From Gammaproteobacteria bacterium (lineage in GTDB: Bacteria; Pseudomonadota; Gammaproteobacteria; Pseudomonadales; Halieaceae), in assembly GCA_024742415.1 (NCBI GenBank), contig JANSYN010000007.1, forward strand, positions 62,001 through 126,000: a stretch of 64,000 nt of DNA, read 5' to 3'. Each line of letters opens with the position of its first letter. Positions within the stretch are counted from its first letter, which is position 1. The notes beneath the pieces were generated by a model. It saw nothing but the letters and a program-made list of their open reading frames with translations, made no database searches and was not told where the DNA came from. Shown one piece after another: positions 48,888 through 58,238 of this stretch. A program made the position numbers and the translations under genes.

Positions 48888-49646
48888 ATGGCTATCGAGC
48901 TTCAAACTCTGTGTGCGTATGCCGACGAACTCATGCAAGTGGAGCGTTATGAGGACTATTGCCCCAATGGTTTGCAGGTTGAGGGGAGGGCCGTGATAAC
49001 GCGTATTGCCAGTGGAGTAACGGCGAGCCAGGCGCTGCTTGATGAAGCGCTGGCCTGGGGTGCGGATGCCATACTGGTACATCACGGCTATTTCTGGAAA
49101 GGCGAGGCGCAACCCGTTGTTGGCATTAAACGGGCGCGGTTGGCCGCGCTGCTGGCCGCCGATGCCAGTCTGATCGCTTATCACCTGCCACTGGATGATC
49201 ACCCGCAACTGGGTAACAACGCACGCTTTGGCGAACTACTGGGTATTGCGGTAGAAGCGCAGCAGCCACTGCCGCAGGCGCAGGTAGGAGCAATGGGGTG
49301 CCTGGCGGCCGCTACAACCTGTGCAAGCCTGGTCGACAGAATTGCGGCGCTGACTGCGCGTCAACCCCTGTTGATTGGCAACCCGCAGGCGACTGTGCAT
49401 AGCGTCGCCTGGTGCACCGGTGCCGCGCAGGGATACATCGATGCAGCGGTTGCGGCAAGTGTCGACCTGTACATCACTGGCGAAGTGTCAGAGCAGACCG
49501 TGCACGTTGCGCGCGAATCGGGCATGCAGTTTATCGCCGCCGGGCACCACGCGACGGAGCGTTACGGGGTGCAGGCCCTGGGCGAGGCGCTGGCTGTGCA
49601 TTTCGGGCTGGAACACCGCTTTTTTGATGTTCACAACCCGGTCTGA
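48888..49646 (+). CDS. Nif3/YbgI-family dinuclear metal centre protein
   Basis: 252 residues from ATG 48888, preceded by AAGGAAGG; longer in-frame versions are not conserved. YCPNGLQVEG at about 25-34, ILVHHGYFWKGE at about 65-76 (His pair of the metal site), LIAYHLPLDDH, and GHHATERYGVQALGE near the C-terminus make up the metal-binding signature. Proteins of this family form hexameric rings and have been linked to cyclohydrolase-like chemistry and DNA repair, but the physiological role is uncertain. Converges on zapG. Confidence 0.93.
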   Translation: MAIELQTLCAYADELMQVERYEDYCPNGLQVEGRAVITRIASGVTASQALLDEALAWGADAILVHHGYFWKGEAQPVVGIKRARLAALLAADASLIAYHLPLDDHPQLGNNARFGELLGIAVEAQQPLPQAQVGAMGCLAAATTCASLVDRIAALTARQPLLIGNPQATVHSVAWCTGAAQGYIDAAVAASVDLYITGEVSEQTVHVARESGMQFIAAGHHATERYGVQALGEALAVHFGLEHRFFDVHNPV

Positions 49647-49654
49647 CCATGTGG

Positions 49655-50137
49655 TCAGGCTTTGGGGGCAGGGTTCGCGCTGTCGGGCCCTATGGGGCGT
49701 TCGAGGCCGAACTCTTCATTTAACATGCCTTTCTCGTCGGGCGAGGTCTTCGGGGCATAATCCAGGGGGGGATGCACCGGTGCAAGCCTGGAGGGAATCT
49801 GTGCGCTATCACCCTCATTGGAGAGCTGTTCCAGCGACACCGGACCTTGACCAAGGCACAGTCCGGCGGCGCCCTTGGCCAGATGGTTGTGCACATCGCG
49901 ATAGCTTTCGGTCAGCGCGTTGAGCAGTTGCGCGGTCTCTTCGAAGTGTTCGACAACTTCATCCTCGTAGCGCTTTTTGTCCTGCAATACGTGGTCGAGC
50001 TTGCGTTCGACTTCACGGTACTTCTGGCCTGAAGCCGATGTGCTTCTGCCAATGGCGATGCCAATGCCAAGTGCCAGCAATGCCAGTAGGGCGGCTGCCC
50101 CGATGATTATCTCAATGCTGTAGGTTGTTGTTTCCAC
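49655..50137 (-). CDS. zapG: ZapG/YhcB-type division-associated membrane protein (DUF1043)
   Basis: 160 residues: an N-terminal membrane helix (about 8-29, with GIGIAIGR), a coiled coil (about 38-80, KYREVERKLDHVLQDKKRYEDEVVEHFEETAQLLNAL) containing the family-specific YRDVHNHLA motif, and a Pro-rich acidic tail. YhcB/ZapG links cell-wall synthesis and division. It lies divergently upstream of zapE, another division gene, as in Pseudomonas. Confidence 0.93.
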   Translation of the reverse strand: METTTYSIEIIIGAAALLALLALGIGIAIGRSTSASGQKYREVERKLDHVLQDKKRYEDEVVEHFEETAQLLNALTESYRDVHNHLAKGAAGLCLGQGPVSLEQLSNEGDSAQIPSRLAPVHPPLDYAPKTSPDEKGMLNEEFGLERPIGPDSANPAPKA

Positions 50138-50295
50138 TGCCGATGATCCTGCGCCCTGAACGTGAAGCGCAAGTATACCTGCTCTGCCAGCTATGCAGTA
50201 GCATCTGGCTGCGGCTTCTGCCCGATTGCCAAGTGGTAGACGCAGTGGTTACAGTAATCCGCCATTTTGACAGGCCAAAACGAAGTGTTTAGACG

Positions 50296-51399
50296 ATGAC
50301 AACTCCCTGGCAGCGATACCAGGCCGATTTGCAGAGTGACGAATTCAGCCACGACCCGGCGCAGGAAGAGGCAATTCGCAAGTTGCAGGATTTGTATGAA
50401 AGGCTGCTCCAGACGGAGTCGACCCGCGAGGGTGGGTTGCGCAGCCTGTTACAGCGCTGGAGGCGCGCGGCGCCGCGTCAGCCCGAGCGGGGCTTGTACC
50501 TGTGGGGCGGGGTGGGCCGCGGCAAGACCTACATCATGGACACGTTCTTCGATTGCCTGCCTTTTAAGGACAAGCTGCGAGTGCATTTCCATCGTTTTAT
50601 GCAGCGTGTCCACGACGAGCTGATTTCACTGGAGGGCCAGAAGGACCCATTGGAGCAGGTCGCTGATCGGCTCGCACAAGAGGCCAGGATCATCTGTTTT
50701 GACGAGTTTTTTGTGACAGACATTGGTGATGCGATGATTCTGGCGGGTTTGATGGAGGGTCTTTTTGCGCGCGGCGTGTCGTTGGTAGCGACCTCGAATA
50801 TCGCGCCGCAGTTGCTGTACGAGAACGGGTTGCAAAGACAACGATTCTTGCCCGCGATCGCCTTGATCGAGCAGCATACCGAAGTGTACAACCTCGACGG
50901 TGGCACCGATTATCGCCTGCGTACCTTGCAGCAGGCCGAGTTGTATCACTACCCGCTGGATGCCGGTGCCGACCTGTCGCTTGAAGAGAGCTTTCGTCGA
51001 CTGGCGCGTGAACCCGGCATGAACTGGGAGCGCATTGACATCAACCATCGCTATATCACCTGTCGCAAGCTGGCAGATGACGTGGCCTGGTTCGATTTTG
51101 CCGAACTGTGCGACAGCCCGCGCTCGGCCAGCGACTACATCGAGCTGGCGCGGATATTTCATGCCGTGTTGATCTCGGGGGTGCCTGAATTCGGGCCGGA
51201 CAAAGGCGATCAGGCGCGCCGCTTCATTAATCTGGTGGATGAGTTTTACGACCGCAATGTCAAACTGGTCCTGGCGGCTGAGAAGCCACTGCTCGAGTTG
51301 TATGCCGGAGGGCAGCTTGAGTTCGAGTTCCAGCGCACTCTGTCGCGCCTGCAGGAGATGCAGTCTTATGATTATCTGGCGCTGGAGCACCGACCCTAG
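50296..51399 (+). CDS. zapE: cell-division ATPase ZapE (AFG1-like)
   Basis: 367 residues, the family length. Walker A GGVGRGKT is at 71-78, the FHRFMQRVHDEL motif at about 97-108 and Walker B ICFDEFFVTDIGDAMIL at about 133-149, with VATSNIAPQLLYENGLQRQRFLPAI as sensor and arginine-finger region. ZapE acts on the Z-ring under low oxygen or heat and resembles mitochondrial AFG1. It is 192 bases before the rplM promoter. Confidence 0.95.
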   Translation: MTTPWQRYQADLQSDEFSHDPAQEEAIRKLQDLYERLLQTESTREGGLRSLLQRWRRAAPRQPERGLYLWGGVGRGKTYIMDTFFDCLPFKDKLRVHFHRFMQRVHDELISLEGQKDPLEQVADRLAQEARIICFDEFFVTDIGDAMILAGLMEGLFARGVSLVATSNIAPQLLYENGLQRQRFLPAIALIEQHTEVYNLDGGTDYRLRTLQQAELYHYPLDAGADLSLEESFRRLAREPGMNWERIDINHRYITCRKLADDVAWFDFAELCDSPRSASDYIELARIFHAVLISGVPEFGPDKGDQARRFINLVDEFYDRNVKLVLAAEKPLLELYAGGQLEFEFQRTLSRLQEMQSYDYLALEHRP

Positions 51400-51591
51400 G
51401 CCTGTGCCATTGGATAAGCGCGCTGCGGAACGCGCCACGGGAGGCGGCCAGGGCGGGTTGATGGCTGTAGCTGGCTGCTGCCGGCGCAGGGTGGTGTGTA
51501 GGGCGGGTGCAGGGCGCTGCGTGAGGTGCTGCGAGGAGTCCGGTACGCCTTAACCCTGCCCTACAGGCATGAAATATATTCGATTTTCAGC

Positions 51592-51620
51592 TTGAAAAGG
51601 GGTAGGGCATTGATTAGTAT
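51592..51620 (+). promoter_or_regulatory. sigma-70 promoter of rplM-rpsI
   Basis: A -35 box TTGAAA (51592-51597) and a -10 box TAGTAT (51615-51620) are separated by exactly 17 bases. The predicted transcript would start near 51627 and have a leader of about 30 bases before rplM. Confidence 0.55.
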
Positions 51621-51656
51621 TCGCCCTCGATTTTGGACCCCCTCAGGCGGTTATCT

Positions 51657-52085
51657 ATGAAAACTTTTAGCGCCAAATCAGCAGATGTGAACCGCGATTG
51701 GTTCGTGGTTGATGCTTCTGACAAGACCCTGGGGCGTCTGGCGAGCGAGATTGCCCACCGCCTGCGCGGCAAGCACAAGGCCGAGTACACGCCCCATGTG
51801 GACACCGGCGATTACATTGTCGTTGTCAACGCGGAGAAAATCCGGGTGACAGGTGCCAAGAGCACTGACAAGATGTACCACCACCATACCGGCTATCCCG
51901 GCGGCTTGAAGTCGATCTCGTTCGAAAAGCTGATTGATAAAGCGCCCGAGCGCGTGATCCAGTCTGCTGTGAAGGGCATGCTGCCGCGGAATCCGCTGGG
52001 ACGTGCCATGTTCAAGAAACTCAAGGTTTATGCCGGTAGCGAGCATCCCCATACGGCACAGCAGCCGCAAGAATTGACTCTTTAA
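51657..52085 (+). CDS. rplM: 50S ribosomal protein L13
   Basis: 142 residues from ATG 51657, the E. coli length; eight upstream in-frame residues are not conserved. [56 protein letters not shown] and [26 protein letters not shown] are nearly invariant. First gene of the L13-S9 operon; rpsI begins 14 bases later. Confidence 0.98.
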   Translation: MKTFSAKSADVNRDWFVVDASDKTLGRLASEIAHRLRGKHKAEYTPHVDTGDYIVVVNAEKIRVTGAKSTDKMYHHHTGYPGGLKSISFEKLIDKAPERVIQSAVKGMLPRNPLGRAMFKKLKVYAGSEHPHTAQQPQELTL

Positions 52086-52099
52086 GGGACATCATTTTT

Positions 52100-52492
52100 A
52101 TGTCAGTCACCCAGTACTACGGAACCGGCCGTCGCAAAACATCTACCGCCCGTGTTTTTTTGAAGAATGGCGGCGGCAATATCACCGTCAACAAGCTGCC
52201 GTTGGATAAGTATTTCGGTCGTGAAGTGGCCCGCATGATTGTGCGTCAACCACTGGAACTTGTTGAATTGGCAGACAAATTTGACGTTAACGTCAGCGTT
52301 GTCGGGGGTGGAAGCTTTGGCCAGGCTGGTGCGATTCGCCACGGGATTACGCGGGCGTTGATGGAGTACGACGAGGCGCTGCGCGGGTCGCTGCGCGCGG
52401 CGGGCTATGTCACACGTGACGCGCGTGAGGTCGAGCGCAAGAAAGTGGGCCTGCGCAAGGCGCGCAAGCGTCCCCAGTTTTCCAAACGATAA
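52100..52492 (+). CDS. rpsI: 30S ribosomal protein S9
   Basis: 130 residues, the standard length. [16 protein letters not shown] at the N-terminus, [19 protein letters not shown] in the middle, and the basic tail [18 protein letters not shown], which reaches the P-site tRNA, are diagnostic. Followed 38 bases later by a strong intrinsic terminator. Confidence 0.98.
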   Translation: MSVTQYYGTGRRKTSTARVFLKNGGGNITVNKLPLDKYFGREVARMIVRQPLELVELADKFDVNVSVVGGGSFGQAGAIRHGITRALMEYDEALRGSLRAAGYVTRDAREVERKKVGLRKARKRPQFSKR

Positions 52493-52530
52493 TCTTGCTG
52501 GCTTCTGTTGGGAGTCAGCAACCGCGAAAG

Positions 52531-52566
52531 CGCCCGATTGCTCTTGCCAACCGGGCGTTTTTTTTG
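52531..52566 (+). terminator. intrinsic terminator after rplM-rpsI
   Basis: The arms CGCCCG (52531-52536) and CGGGCG (52552-52557) form a GC-rich stem, followed directly by a run of eight T (52558-52565). This ends the ribosomal-protein operon. The 260 bases from here to petA contain no recognised gene; they must hold the petA promoter, for which TAAAAT at 52737-52742 is a possible -10 box without a clear -35. Confidence 0.85.
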
Positions 52567-52826
52567 TCCGTCCGTGGCGGCAGGCCCGCCTGGAGCGTAC
52601 CGTTTGGGTCGCGCTGATCGCGTTTTTACAGGTGTGCCCTGCACGGACACAGCCTGCGCATGATGAAGGTCTGAACCATGGCGGTGAATTGCCAAAAACC
52701 CGTTGGGATTCGGGCGTTTACCTTGTCAGTGTCGAGTAAAATCATTACCATTTGCACCTTTTTGGGAGTTGAAGCTGGCGCCTGTTCCACGAGCGCATTT
52801 GGAGCTTCGAAGCGGGGGAGAAAAAC

Positions 52827-53423
52827 ATGAGTGACGATGGCGTAAATGCCACCAGGAGAAAATTCCTGACGGCTGCCACCAGTACCGTGGGCGCTGCCGG
52901 AGCGGTAGGAATCATGGTGCCTTTTGTGGGGTCCTGGAATCCATCTGCCAAAGCCAAGGCGGCGGGTGCACCGGTTAAGTTCGACATCAGCAAGATGGAA
53001 CCGGGCCAGATGGTTAACGTCGAGTGGCGTGGCAAGCCGGTGTATGTCATGTACCGCACCCAGGAGCAACTCGATGCACTGTCTGGGTTGGATGACCAGT
53101 TAAAGGATCCATTGTCCGAGATATCAATCCAGCCGGAGTACGTCACTGGCATAGCGCGGGCGATCCGGCCGGAAATTCTCGTGGTTGAAGGCCTGTGCAC
53201 GCACCTTGGCTGCGCACCCAAGTTTCGCCCCGAAGTGGGTGCGGCAGATCTGGGTGGGGCCGCATGGATGGGCGGTTTTTTCTGTCCCTGTCACGGCTCC
53301 AAGTTTGACCTGTCCGGTCGCGTTTATTCAGGCGTCCCGGCTTCGTCCAACCTCATTGTCCCCCCCTACTCGTTTGAGGGAGAAAATCTGTTGGTCATTG
53401 GCGTCGATGCGGAGGCCGCGTAA
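52827..53423 (+). CDS. petA: ubiquinol-cytochrome c reductase Rieske iron-sulfur subunit
   Basis: 198 residues. A twin-arginine signal with Arg10-Arg11 in TRRKFLTAA precedes the single membrane anchor. The Rieske cluster ligands are Cys124 and His126 in CTHLGC and Cys153 and His156 in CPCHGS, with Cys129 and Cys155 forming the usual disulfide. It passes electrons from quinol at the Qo site to cytochrome c1. Its stop shares one base with the start of the cytochrome b/c1 gene (TAATG). Confidence 0.98.
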   Translation: MSDDGVNATRRKFLTAATSTVGAAGAVGIMVPFVGSWNPSAKAKAAGAPVKFDISKMEPGQMVNVEWRGKPVYVMYRTQEQLDALSGLDDQLKDPLSEISIQPEYVTGIARAIRPEILVVEGLCTHLGCAPKFRPEVGAADLGGAAWMGGFFCPCHGSKFDLSGRVYSGVPASSNLIVPPYSFEGENLLVIGVDAEAA

Positions 53424-55462
53424 TGGTTAATTTGTTAGTCGGGTTACGCGATTGGGTGGACGAGCGCCTGCCGATCGTGCGCGCGTGGGATACCCACATG
53501 GGCAAGTACTACGCGCCCAAGAACTTCAACTTCTGGTATGTATTCGGCGTACTGTCGCTGCTTATCCTGGTCAACCAACTGCTCACCGGTATCTGGTTGA
53601 CGATGAACTATACGCCCAGCCAGGAGGGTGCCTTTGCATCCGTTGAATACATCATGCGCGATGTCGATTACGGCTGGATTTTGCGCTACATGCACTCCAC
53701 CGGAGCATCAGCGTTTTTCGTTGTGATTTACCTGCATATGTTCCGTGCCCTGCTGTATGGGTCATACAAGAAGCCGCGCGAATTGATCTGGATATTTGGC
53801 ATGCTGATCTTCGTGGTGTTGATGGCCGAGGCTTTCGTAGGTTATGTGTTGCCCTGGGGGCAGATGTCCTACTGGGGTGCCCAGGTGATCATCTCACTGT
53901 TCGGTGCCATCCCGGTGGTCGGCGATGACATCGTCACCTGGATTCGCGGTGACTACCTGATCTCCGGAATCACACTGAACCGTTTCTTCGCGCTGCACGT
54001 GGTTGCCCTGCCGATTATCCTGCTGGCACTGGTTGTATTGCACCTGCTGGCCCTGCACGAGGTGGGCTCAAACAACCCTGACGGCGTCAGCATCAAAAAG
54101 CACAAGGACGAGAACGGCGTGCCGCTTGATGGCGTTGCCTTTCATCCGTTTTACACGGTGCATGACCTGCAGGCGATCGGGGTGTTCCTGTTTATTTTCT
54201 GTGGCGTAATCTTCTTCATGCCAGAGATGGGAGGCTTCTTCCTAGAGTATGCAAACTTTGAGCAGGCCAACAACCTGAAGACGCCCGAGCATATTGCCCC
54301 CGTCTGGTATTTCACACCGTTCTACTCGGTGCTGCGTGCAGTGCCGGACAAGTTCTGGGGCTTTGTGGCGTTCGCAGCTTCTGTTGCGATCCCCTTCATA
54401 CTGCCGTGGCTTGATCGCAGTCCGGTGCGCTCCTGGCGCTACCGGGGTAACATCACCAAAGTCATGCTGCTCCTGTTTGTGGCCTCATTCCTGATTCTGG
54501 GCGTGCTTGGCGTCAAGGCACCGACGCCCGAGAGAACGCTTTTGGCACAGATCTGCAGCGTGTTTTACTTTGCGTTCTTCCTGCTGATGCCGATCTGGTC
54601 GTCGATCGACAAGACCAAGCCCGAGCCGGAACGTATCACTATGGACGGCGGGATTGGCATCTGGGGCACTCTGGGTGGCGTGGTGCTTATTGGCCTTCTG
54701 ACGTTCCTGCCACTAAAGGTCGTGGGCGCGGAGTCCGCCTACAAGTGCGGCAGCATTCCCTGTGACGAGTTCAAGGCAGACCCTGCGGACAAGGCTTCAC
54801 TGCAGCACGGCGCCAAGTTGTACATGAACTACTGCATGGCCTGTCACTCGCTGCAGTACTCCCGCTACAATCGTGTGGCCACTGACCTGGGTATTCCCGA
54901 AGATTTGTTCGAGGCCAACCTGCTGTTTGACCCATCGGTGAAGATCGGTGCTCTCATGGAAAATGCGATGGATGACGCGGCCGCGAAGGAGTGGTTTGGC
55001 GTCACGCCGCCGGATCTGACACTGTGGGCGCGTCGCAAGGGCGGAGACTGGCTTTATACCTACCTGCGGAATTTCTATCAGGATGACAAACGCCCCTACG
55101 GTGTGAATAACCGCGTGTTCAAGGATGTGGGCATGCCGCACGTGTTGATGGAGTTGCAGGGCCTGCCCGAATGCGCGTTGGGCCCGGTCAAGGCCGCTAA
55201 CGGTGGCGTAAAGCGTGATCCGCTAACTGGAGAGGACCTACTCGAAGAGCCCTGTGGGCGCCTTGTCGTGAATGAACCGGGGGACATGACCGTGGAAGAG
55301 TTTGATACGGCGATGTACGACCTGGTGAATTTTCTGGAGTATACGGCCGAGCCAACCGTCCTTGACAGGCATCGGATAGGGACTTTCACGTTATTGTTTA
55401 TTGCTTTGTTTACCGTTTTTGCCAGTTTGCTAAGTCGCGAGTACTGGAAGGGCATACACTGA
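53423..55462 (+). CDS. petBC: fused cytochrome b/cytochrome c1 of the bc1 complex
   Basis: A single 679-residue frame joins two proteins that are usually separate. Residues 1 to about 405 are cytochrome b with haem ligands His91/His105 and His192/His207 and a Qo motif PVWY at 293-296. From Met407 a hydrophobic signal-like stretch (GTLGGVVLIGLLTFLPL) ends in VVGA-ES, a likely signal-peptidase site after Ala436. It is followed by cytochrome c1 with CMACH at 471-475, the axial-Met region GMPHVLMEL, and a C-terminal anchor. The arrangement resembles Bradyrhizobium FbcH, which is cleaved after synthesis. Internal ATG 54641 (Met407) could also serve as a separate start. Third subunit petA is immediately upstream. 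Confidence 0.95.
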   Translation: MVNLLVGLRDWVDERLPIVRAWDTHMGKYYAPKNFNFWYVFGVLSLLILVNQLLTGIWLTMNYTPSQEGAFASVEYIMRDVDYGWILRYMHSTGASAFFVVIYLHMFRALLYGSYKKPRELIWIFGMLIFVVLMAEAFVGYVLPWGQMSYWGAQVIISLFGAIPVVGDDIVTWIRGDYLISGITLNRFFALHVVALPIILLALVVLHLLALHEVGSNNPDGVSIKKHKDENGVPLDGVAFHPFYTVHDLQAIGVFLFIFCGVIFFMPEMGGFFLEYANFEQANNLKTPEHIAPVWYFTPFYSVLRAVPDKFWGFVAFAASVAIPFILPWLDRSPVRSWRYRGNITKVMLLLFVASFLILGVLGVKAPTPERTLLAQICSVFYFAFFLLMPIWSSIDKTKPEPERITMDGGIGIWGTLGGVVLIGLLTFLPLKVVGAESAYKCGSIPCDEFKADPADKASLQHGAKLYMNYCMACHSLQYSRYNRVATDLGIPEDLFEANLLFDPSVKIGALMENAMDDAAAKEWFGVTPPDLTLWARRKGGDWLYTYLRNFYQDDKRPYGVNNRVFKDVGMPHVLMELQGLPECALGPVKAANGGVKRDPLTGEDLLEEPCGRLVVNEPGDMTVEEFDTAMYDLVNFLEYTAEPTVLDRHRIGTFTLLFIALFTVFASLLSREYWKGIH

Positions 55463-55524
55463 TCGCCGCGGGCCGCAGCCCGGTTGCGTTTGTATTTTAA
55501 TGAGAACTTACTGAGGTACACCTG

Positions 55525-56157
55525 ATGGGCGTTGTGGCAAAGCGGTCTTCGATGACATTTTTTTCGGACAACACCAGTCACTATAGCCACCGGGTGCGCA
55601 TCGTCCTGGCGGAAAAGGGCGTGACGGTCGATATGGTCGAGTCCGATGCTGCCCACCCGCCTGCGGAGCTTGCGGACCTCAACCCCTACAATAGCCTGCC
55701 GACACTGGTAGACAGGGACCTTGTACTCTACGAGTCGAAGGTGATGATGGAGTATCTGGATGAGCGCTTCCCGCATCCACCCCTACTGCCTGTGTATCCT
55801 GTTGCGCGCGCTGAAAGCCGGCTGTTCATCCATCGCATCGAGAAAGACTGGTGTGCGCTGGTGGACGCTATACAGCATACTCGCTCTGATAACGTGGTAA
55901 AAAAATCCACCAAAGAGCTACGTGAGAGCGTGATGGGTATTGCCGGGATCTTTGCAGAGAAGCCCTTTTTTATGAGTGAAGAGTTCACTTTGGTCGATTG
56001 CGTCATCGCTCCGATTCTGTGGCGCCTGCCGTCGCTGGGTGTTGAGATTCGTGCCAGCAAGCAGTCCAAACCCCTGCAGGCGTATATGGATCGATTGTTC
56101 AACAGGGAGTCCTTCCAGGAGAGCCTGTCCGAGCAAGAGCGGGAAATGCGACTTTAA
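55525..56157 (+). CDS. sspA: stringent starvation protein A
   Basis: 210 residues. SspA is a glutathione-S-transferase-like protein that binds RNA polymerase and alters promoter use under starvation. The thioredoxin-like half ([22 protein letters not shown], about 11-33; [18 protein letters not shown]) and the helical half ([25 protein letters not shown], about 149-173) are clear. It lies 62 bases after the cytochrome gene and is followed after 33 bases by sspB. Confidence 0.96.
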   Translation: MGVVAKRSSMTFFSDNTSHYSHRVRIVLAEKGVTVDMVESDAAHPPAELADLNPYNSLPTLVDRDLVLYESKVMMEYLDERFPHPPLLPVYPVARAESRLFIHRIEKDWCALVDAIQHTRSDNVVKKSTKELRESVMGIAGIFAEKPFFMSEEFTLVDCVIAPILWRLPSLGVEIRASKQSKPLQAYMDRLFNRESFQESLSEQEREMRL

Positions 56158-56190
56158 GCCACACAACCCGCGCGTTGGTATCCCTAGCCC

Positions 56191-56568
56191 ATGACGTCCA
56201 GTCGCCCCTATATTATGCGCGCCCTGTACGAGTGGATCGTAGACAACAACTGCACGCCCTATGTATTGGTTGACGCCTCGACAGAAAATGTCATGGTTCC
56301 CGAGCAATACGTGAAGGACGATCAGATCGTGCTGAACATATCACCGGACGCTGTTGTTGATTTACAGATATCGAATGAATCGATGGTCTTCAATGGCCGT
56401 TTCGGCGGTGTCGCGACGGACGTGCACGTGCCGATTGCCGCGGTGATTGGCATCTATGCGCGCGAGAATGGCCAGGGCATGGTTTTTGACCCTGAAGAAA
56501 TCGCGGAATCACCCGACGAAGACCCGCCGCCAGAGCCTCCACGGCCGTTCCTCAAAATCGTCAAGTAG
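56191..56568 (+). CDS. sspB: ClpXP adaptor SspB
   Basis: 125 residues. SspB delivers ssrA-tagged peptides to ClpXP. RPYIMRALYEWIVDNNCTPYVLVDA (about 5-29) and FNGRFGGVATDVHVPIAAVIGIYARENGQGM (about 68-98) form the substrate-binding domain; the Pro/Glu tail ends in RPFLKIVK, the short ClpX-binding motif. The sspA-sspB pair is conserved. Confidence 0.97.
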   Translation: MTSSRPYIMRALYEWIVDNNCTPYVLVDASTENVMVPEQYVKDDQIVLNISPDAVVDLQISNESMVFNGRFGGVATDVHVPIAAVIGIYARENGQGMVFDPEEIAESPDEDPPPEPPRPFLKIVK

Positions 56569-56589
56569 CGCGCCGCGCCCAGCGCCGGG

Positions 56590-57162
56590 TTACGGGATAA
56601 TTTCAAAAAGCTTTACAACACGTTGCACACCGGAGATATCCGCCGCGGTGGCAGCAATGCGTTGTGCCTCGCTCTGGCTGGCCAGGCCCATCAGGTAGAC
56701 CACGCCGTCTTCAGTGACGACTTTCACGCGGGTGCCTTCGATGTCCGAGTTGCCCAGCAGCCAGGACTTTACCTTGGTGGTAATCCAGGCGTCAGAGGTA
56801 CGTGTCATGGCAGAGCTGGGTGCGGCGATCTCCAGTTCGTTATAGATTCTGCGTACGCCGCGTACTCTTTTGACAACGTCAGTTGCCTTGGCCTTCAGTG
56901 CTTCATTGTGTACCTGACCCGCCAGCAACACATAACCGTTGTAACTGACCACGACGATGTTGACGTCATGGAATGCTTCATCGGCCGCGTGAATATTGAC
57001 CGTGGCCTTCGTCTCTATGTTGTTGTCCTCGATCATTCTGCCCAGCGTGCGCTTACCCTGGTCCTCCTCAATGGTGTCCGCCTGCATGGTGGCCAGCAGG
57101 CTCCCACAACCCGAAAGCGCGGTGATAAGGACAAAACTGCAGATAATCTGGAAGAACTTCAT
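56590..57162 (-). CDS. dolP: BON-domain outer-membrane lipoprotein DolP
   Basis: 190 residues with a lipoprotein signal ending in ALSGC (Cys19). Two BON domains follow at about 45-115 and 120-190, each with the pattern of hydrophobic and Gly residues expected (VVVSYNGYVLLAGQV; VVTEDGVVYLMGLASQSEA). DolP binds anionic phospholipid near the division site and supports outer-membrane integrity. It follows diaA after 3 bases, the diaA-dolP order of enterics and pseudomonads. Confidence 0.95.
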   Translation of the reverse strand: MKFFQIICSFVLITALSGCGSLLATMQADTIEEDQGKRTLGRMIEDNNIETKATVNIHAADEAFHDVNIVVVSYNGYVLLAGQVHNEALKAKATDVVKRVRGVRRIYNELEIAAPSSAMTRTSDAWITTKVKSWLLGNSDIEGTRVKVVTEDGVVYLMGLASQSEAQRIAATAADISGVQRVVKLFEIIP

Positions 57163-57165
57163 GGG

Positions 57166-57762
57166 TCACTCCGTGCTGAAACTGCCGAACAGGCCGTTGT
57201 CGATAAGTTTGCAAATAGCGTTCAGGGTCATGAGCTGCAGCTCGAGTGTGGTGGCCCTGTCGCTGCAAGAGAACTCGATAGCGGTGTCCTGTTCGCTGAC
57301 TAACTCAAGCAGCTCGCTCGCGCCATTGGACAGGAGGATGCATTGCATGTTCCGCTCGTGCGCGGCATCAATGGCCATTTTCAGTGTGTTGCTGGTCTGG
57401 TGGCTGGCAATGCAAAGGAGTATATCGCCGGGCTGGCCCAAGGCGCGCAACTGGCGTGCGTAGATGTCATCGGGGTTGCTGGTTTGGGTAATCGCCGTGA
57501 GTGTGTGTGGGTCGCAGCCCAGCGCTATGGCCGGCAGTGGCGGTCGCTCGCTGTCGTACTGTGCCATCAGACTGGTGACAAATAGTTGCGCGATGGCGCC
57601 ATCGCTGCCGTTTCCGCACACCAGTATTTTGGCATCGGCAATCAGGGCCGCGATTAACTGGTTGCTGGCCTGCTCGATGTTGCCGGCCAGCTCATCTGCG
57701 GACAGGGCAATCATTTCAATCGCGCTGTGAAAATGATTGGCAATAATCTGGTAGTTATCCAT
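57166..57762 (-). CDS. diaA: SIS-domain protein DiaA (DnaA-associating, GmhA-like)
   Basis: 198 residues with a single SIS domain: ILVCGNGSDGAIAQLFVTSL at about 46-65, and LCIASHQTSNTLKMAIDAAHERNMQCILLSNG at about 115-146. Sequence alone does not separate DiaA, which stimulates DnaA loading at oriC, from phosphoheptose isomerase GmhA. The yraN-diaA-dolP neighbourhood favours DiaA. The substitution GNGSDGA, where relatives usually have GNGGSAA, supports a non-enzymatic role but is not proof. Confidence 0.88.
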   Translation of the reverse strand: MDNYQIIANHFHSAIEMIALSADELAGNIEQASNQLIAALIADAKILVCGNGSDGAIAQLFVTSLMAQYDSERPPLPAIALGCDPHTLTAITQTSNPDDIYARQLRALGQPGDILLCIASHQTSNTLKMAIDAAHERNMQCILLSNGASELLELVSEQDTAIEFSCSDRATTLELQLMTLNAICKLIDNGLFGSFSTE

Positions 57763-57843
57763 GTGTGTTCTCAGCGCCTGTTGTTCGTGCTTTGCAGGCA
57801 GTGTGGTGAGTGTAAGCCCGGATCAGTAAATGGCGATGTGTGC

Positions 57844-58200
57844 TCAGGCGGTAAATGCGCTGCGTATCCAGCGTATATCGCTGGATGATGATTGTCGGGG
57901 TTCGAAGGCAATCACGTCAAATCTGCAGGGCACTGTGGCCATAGTTTGCTGTTGCTGCAAGTAGAATTGCGCGGTGCGCACCAATCGGTGCCGTTTTCTT
58001 GCGCTGATTGAAGCTGCGGCGCCGGCGTAGCGTGCGTTAGTGCGGGCGCGCACCTCAACAAAAACCAGTTGCGCGCCGTCCCAGGCGATGATGTCGATTT
58101 CGCCGGTGGCACAGCGGAAGTTGCGTGCGGCAATGGTCAGGCCTTGCGCCTGCAGCCAGGCGGCAGCGCGCTGTTCATAGTGATCGCCCAGGGATTTCAT
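57844..58200 (-). CDS. yraN: YraN family protein (UPF0102)
   Basis: 118 residues with the restriction-endonuclease-like core: YEQRAAAWLQAQGLTIAARNFRCATGEIDIIAWDGAQLVFVEVRAR (about 8-53), in which GEIDII and FVEVR carry the conserved Glu/Asp/Glu of this fold. The biochemical role is unknown; a nuclease is suspected. It lies between lpoA and diaA on the same strand. Confidence 0.94.
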   Translation of the reverse strand: MKSLGDHYEQRAAAWLQAQGLTIAARNFRCATGEIDIIAWDGAQLVFVEVRARTNARYAGAAASISARKRHRLVRTAQFYLQQQQTMATVPCRFDVIAFEPRQSSSSDIRWIRSAFTA

Positions 58201-58238
58201 GCCGCGCCACCTGCTGCTTGCCGAAGCGGCCAGTGTAG

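Noticed and set aside
54290-54305. Cytochrome b Qo motif reads PVWY instead of the textbook PEWY
   Set aside because: To my knowledge PVWY is the usual variant in beta- and gammaproteobacteria, so it is not unusual here; it is used only as evidence of vertical descent of the fused gene.
55469-55482. CGGGC/GCCCG hairpin after the cytochrome b/c1 gene as a terminator
   Set aside because: The following bases (GTTGCG) are not a T-run, so sspA may well be read through from the pet genes.
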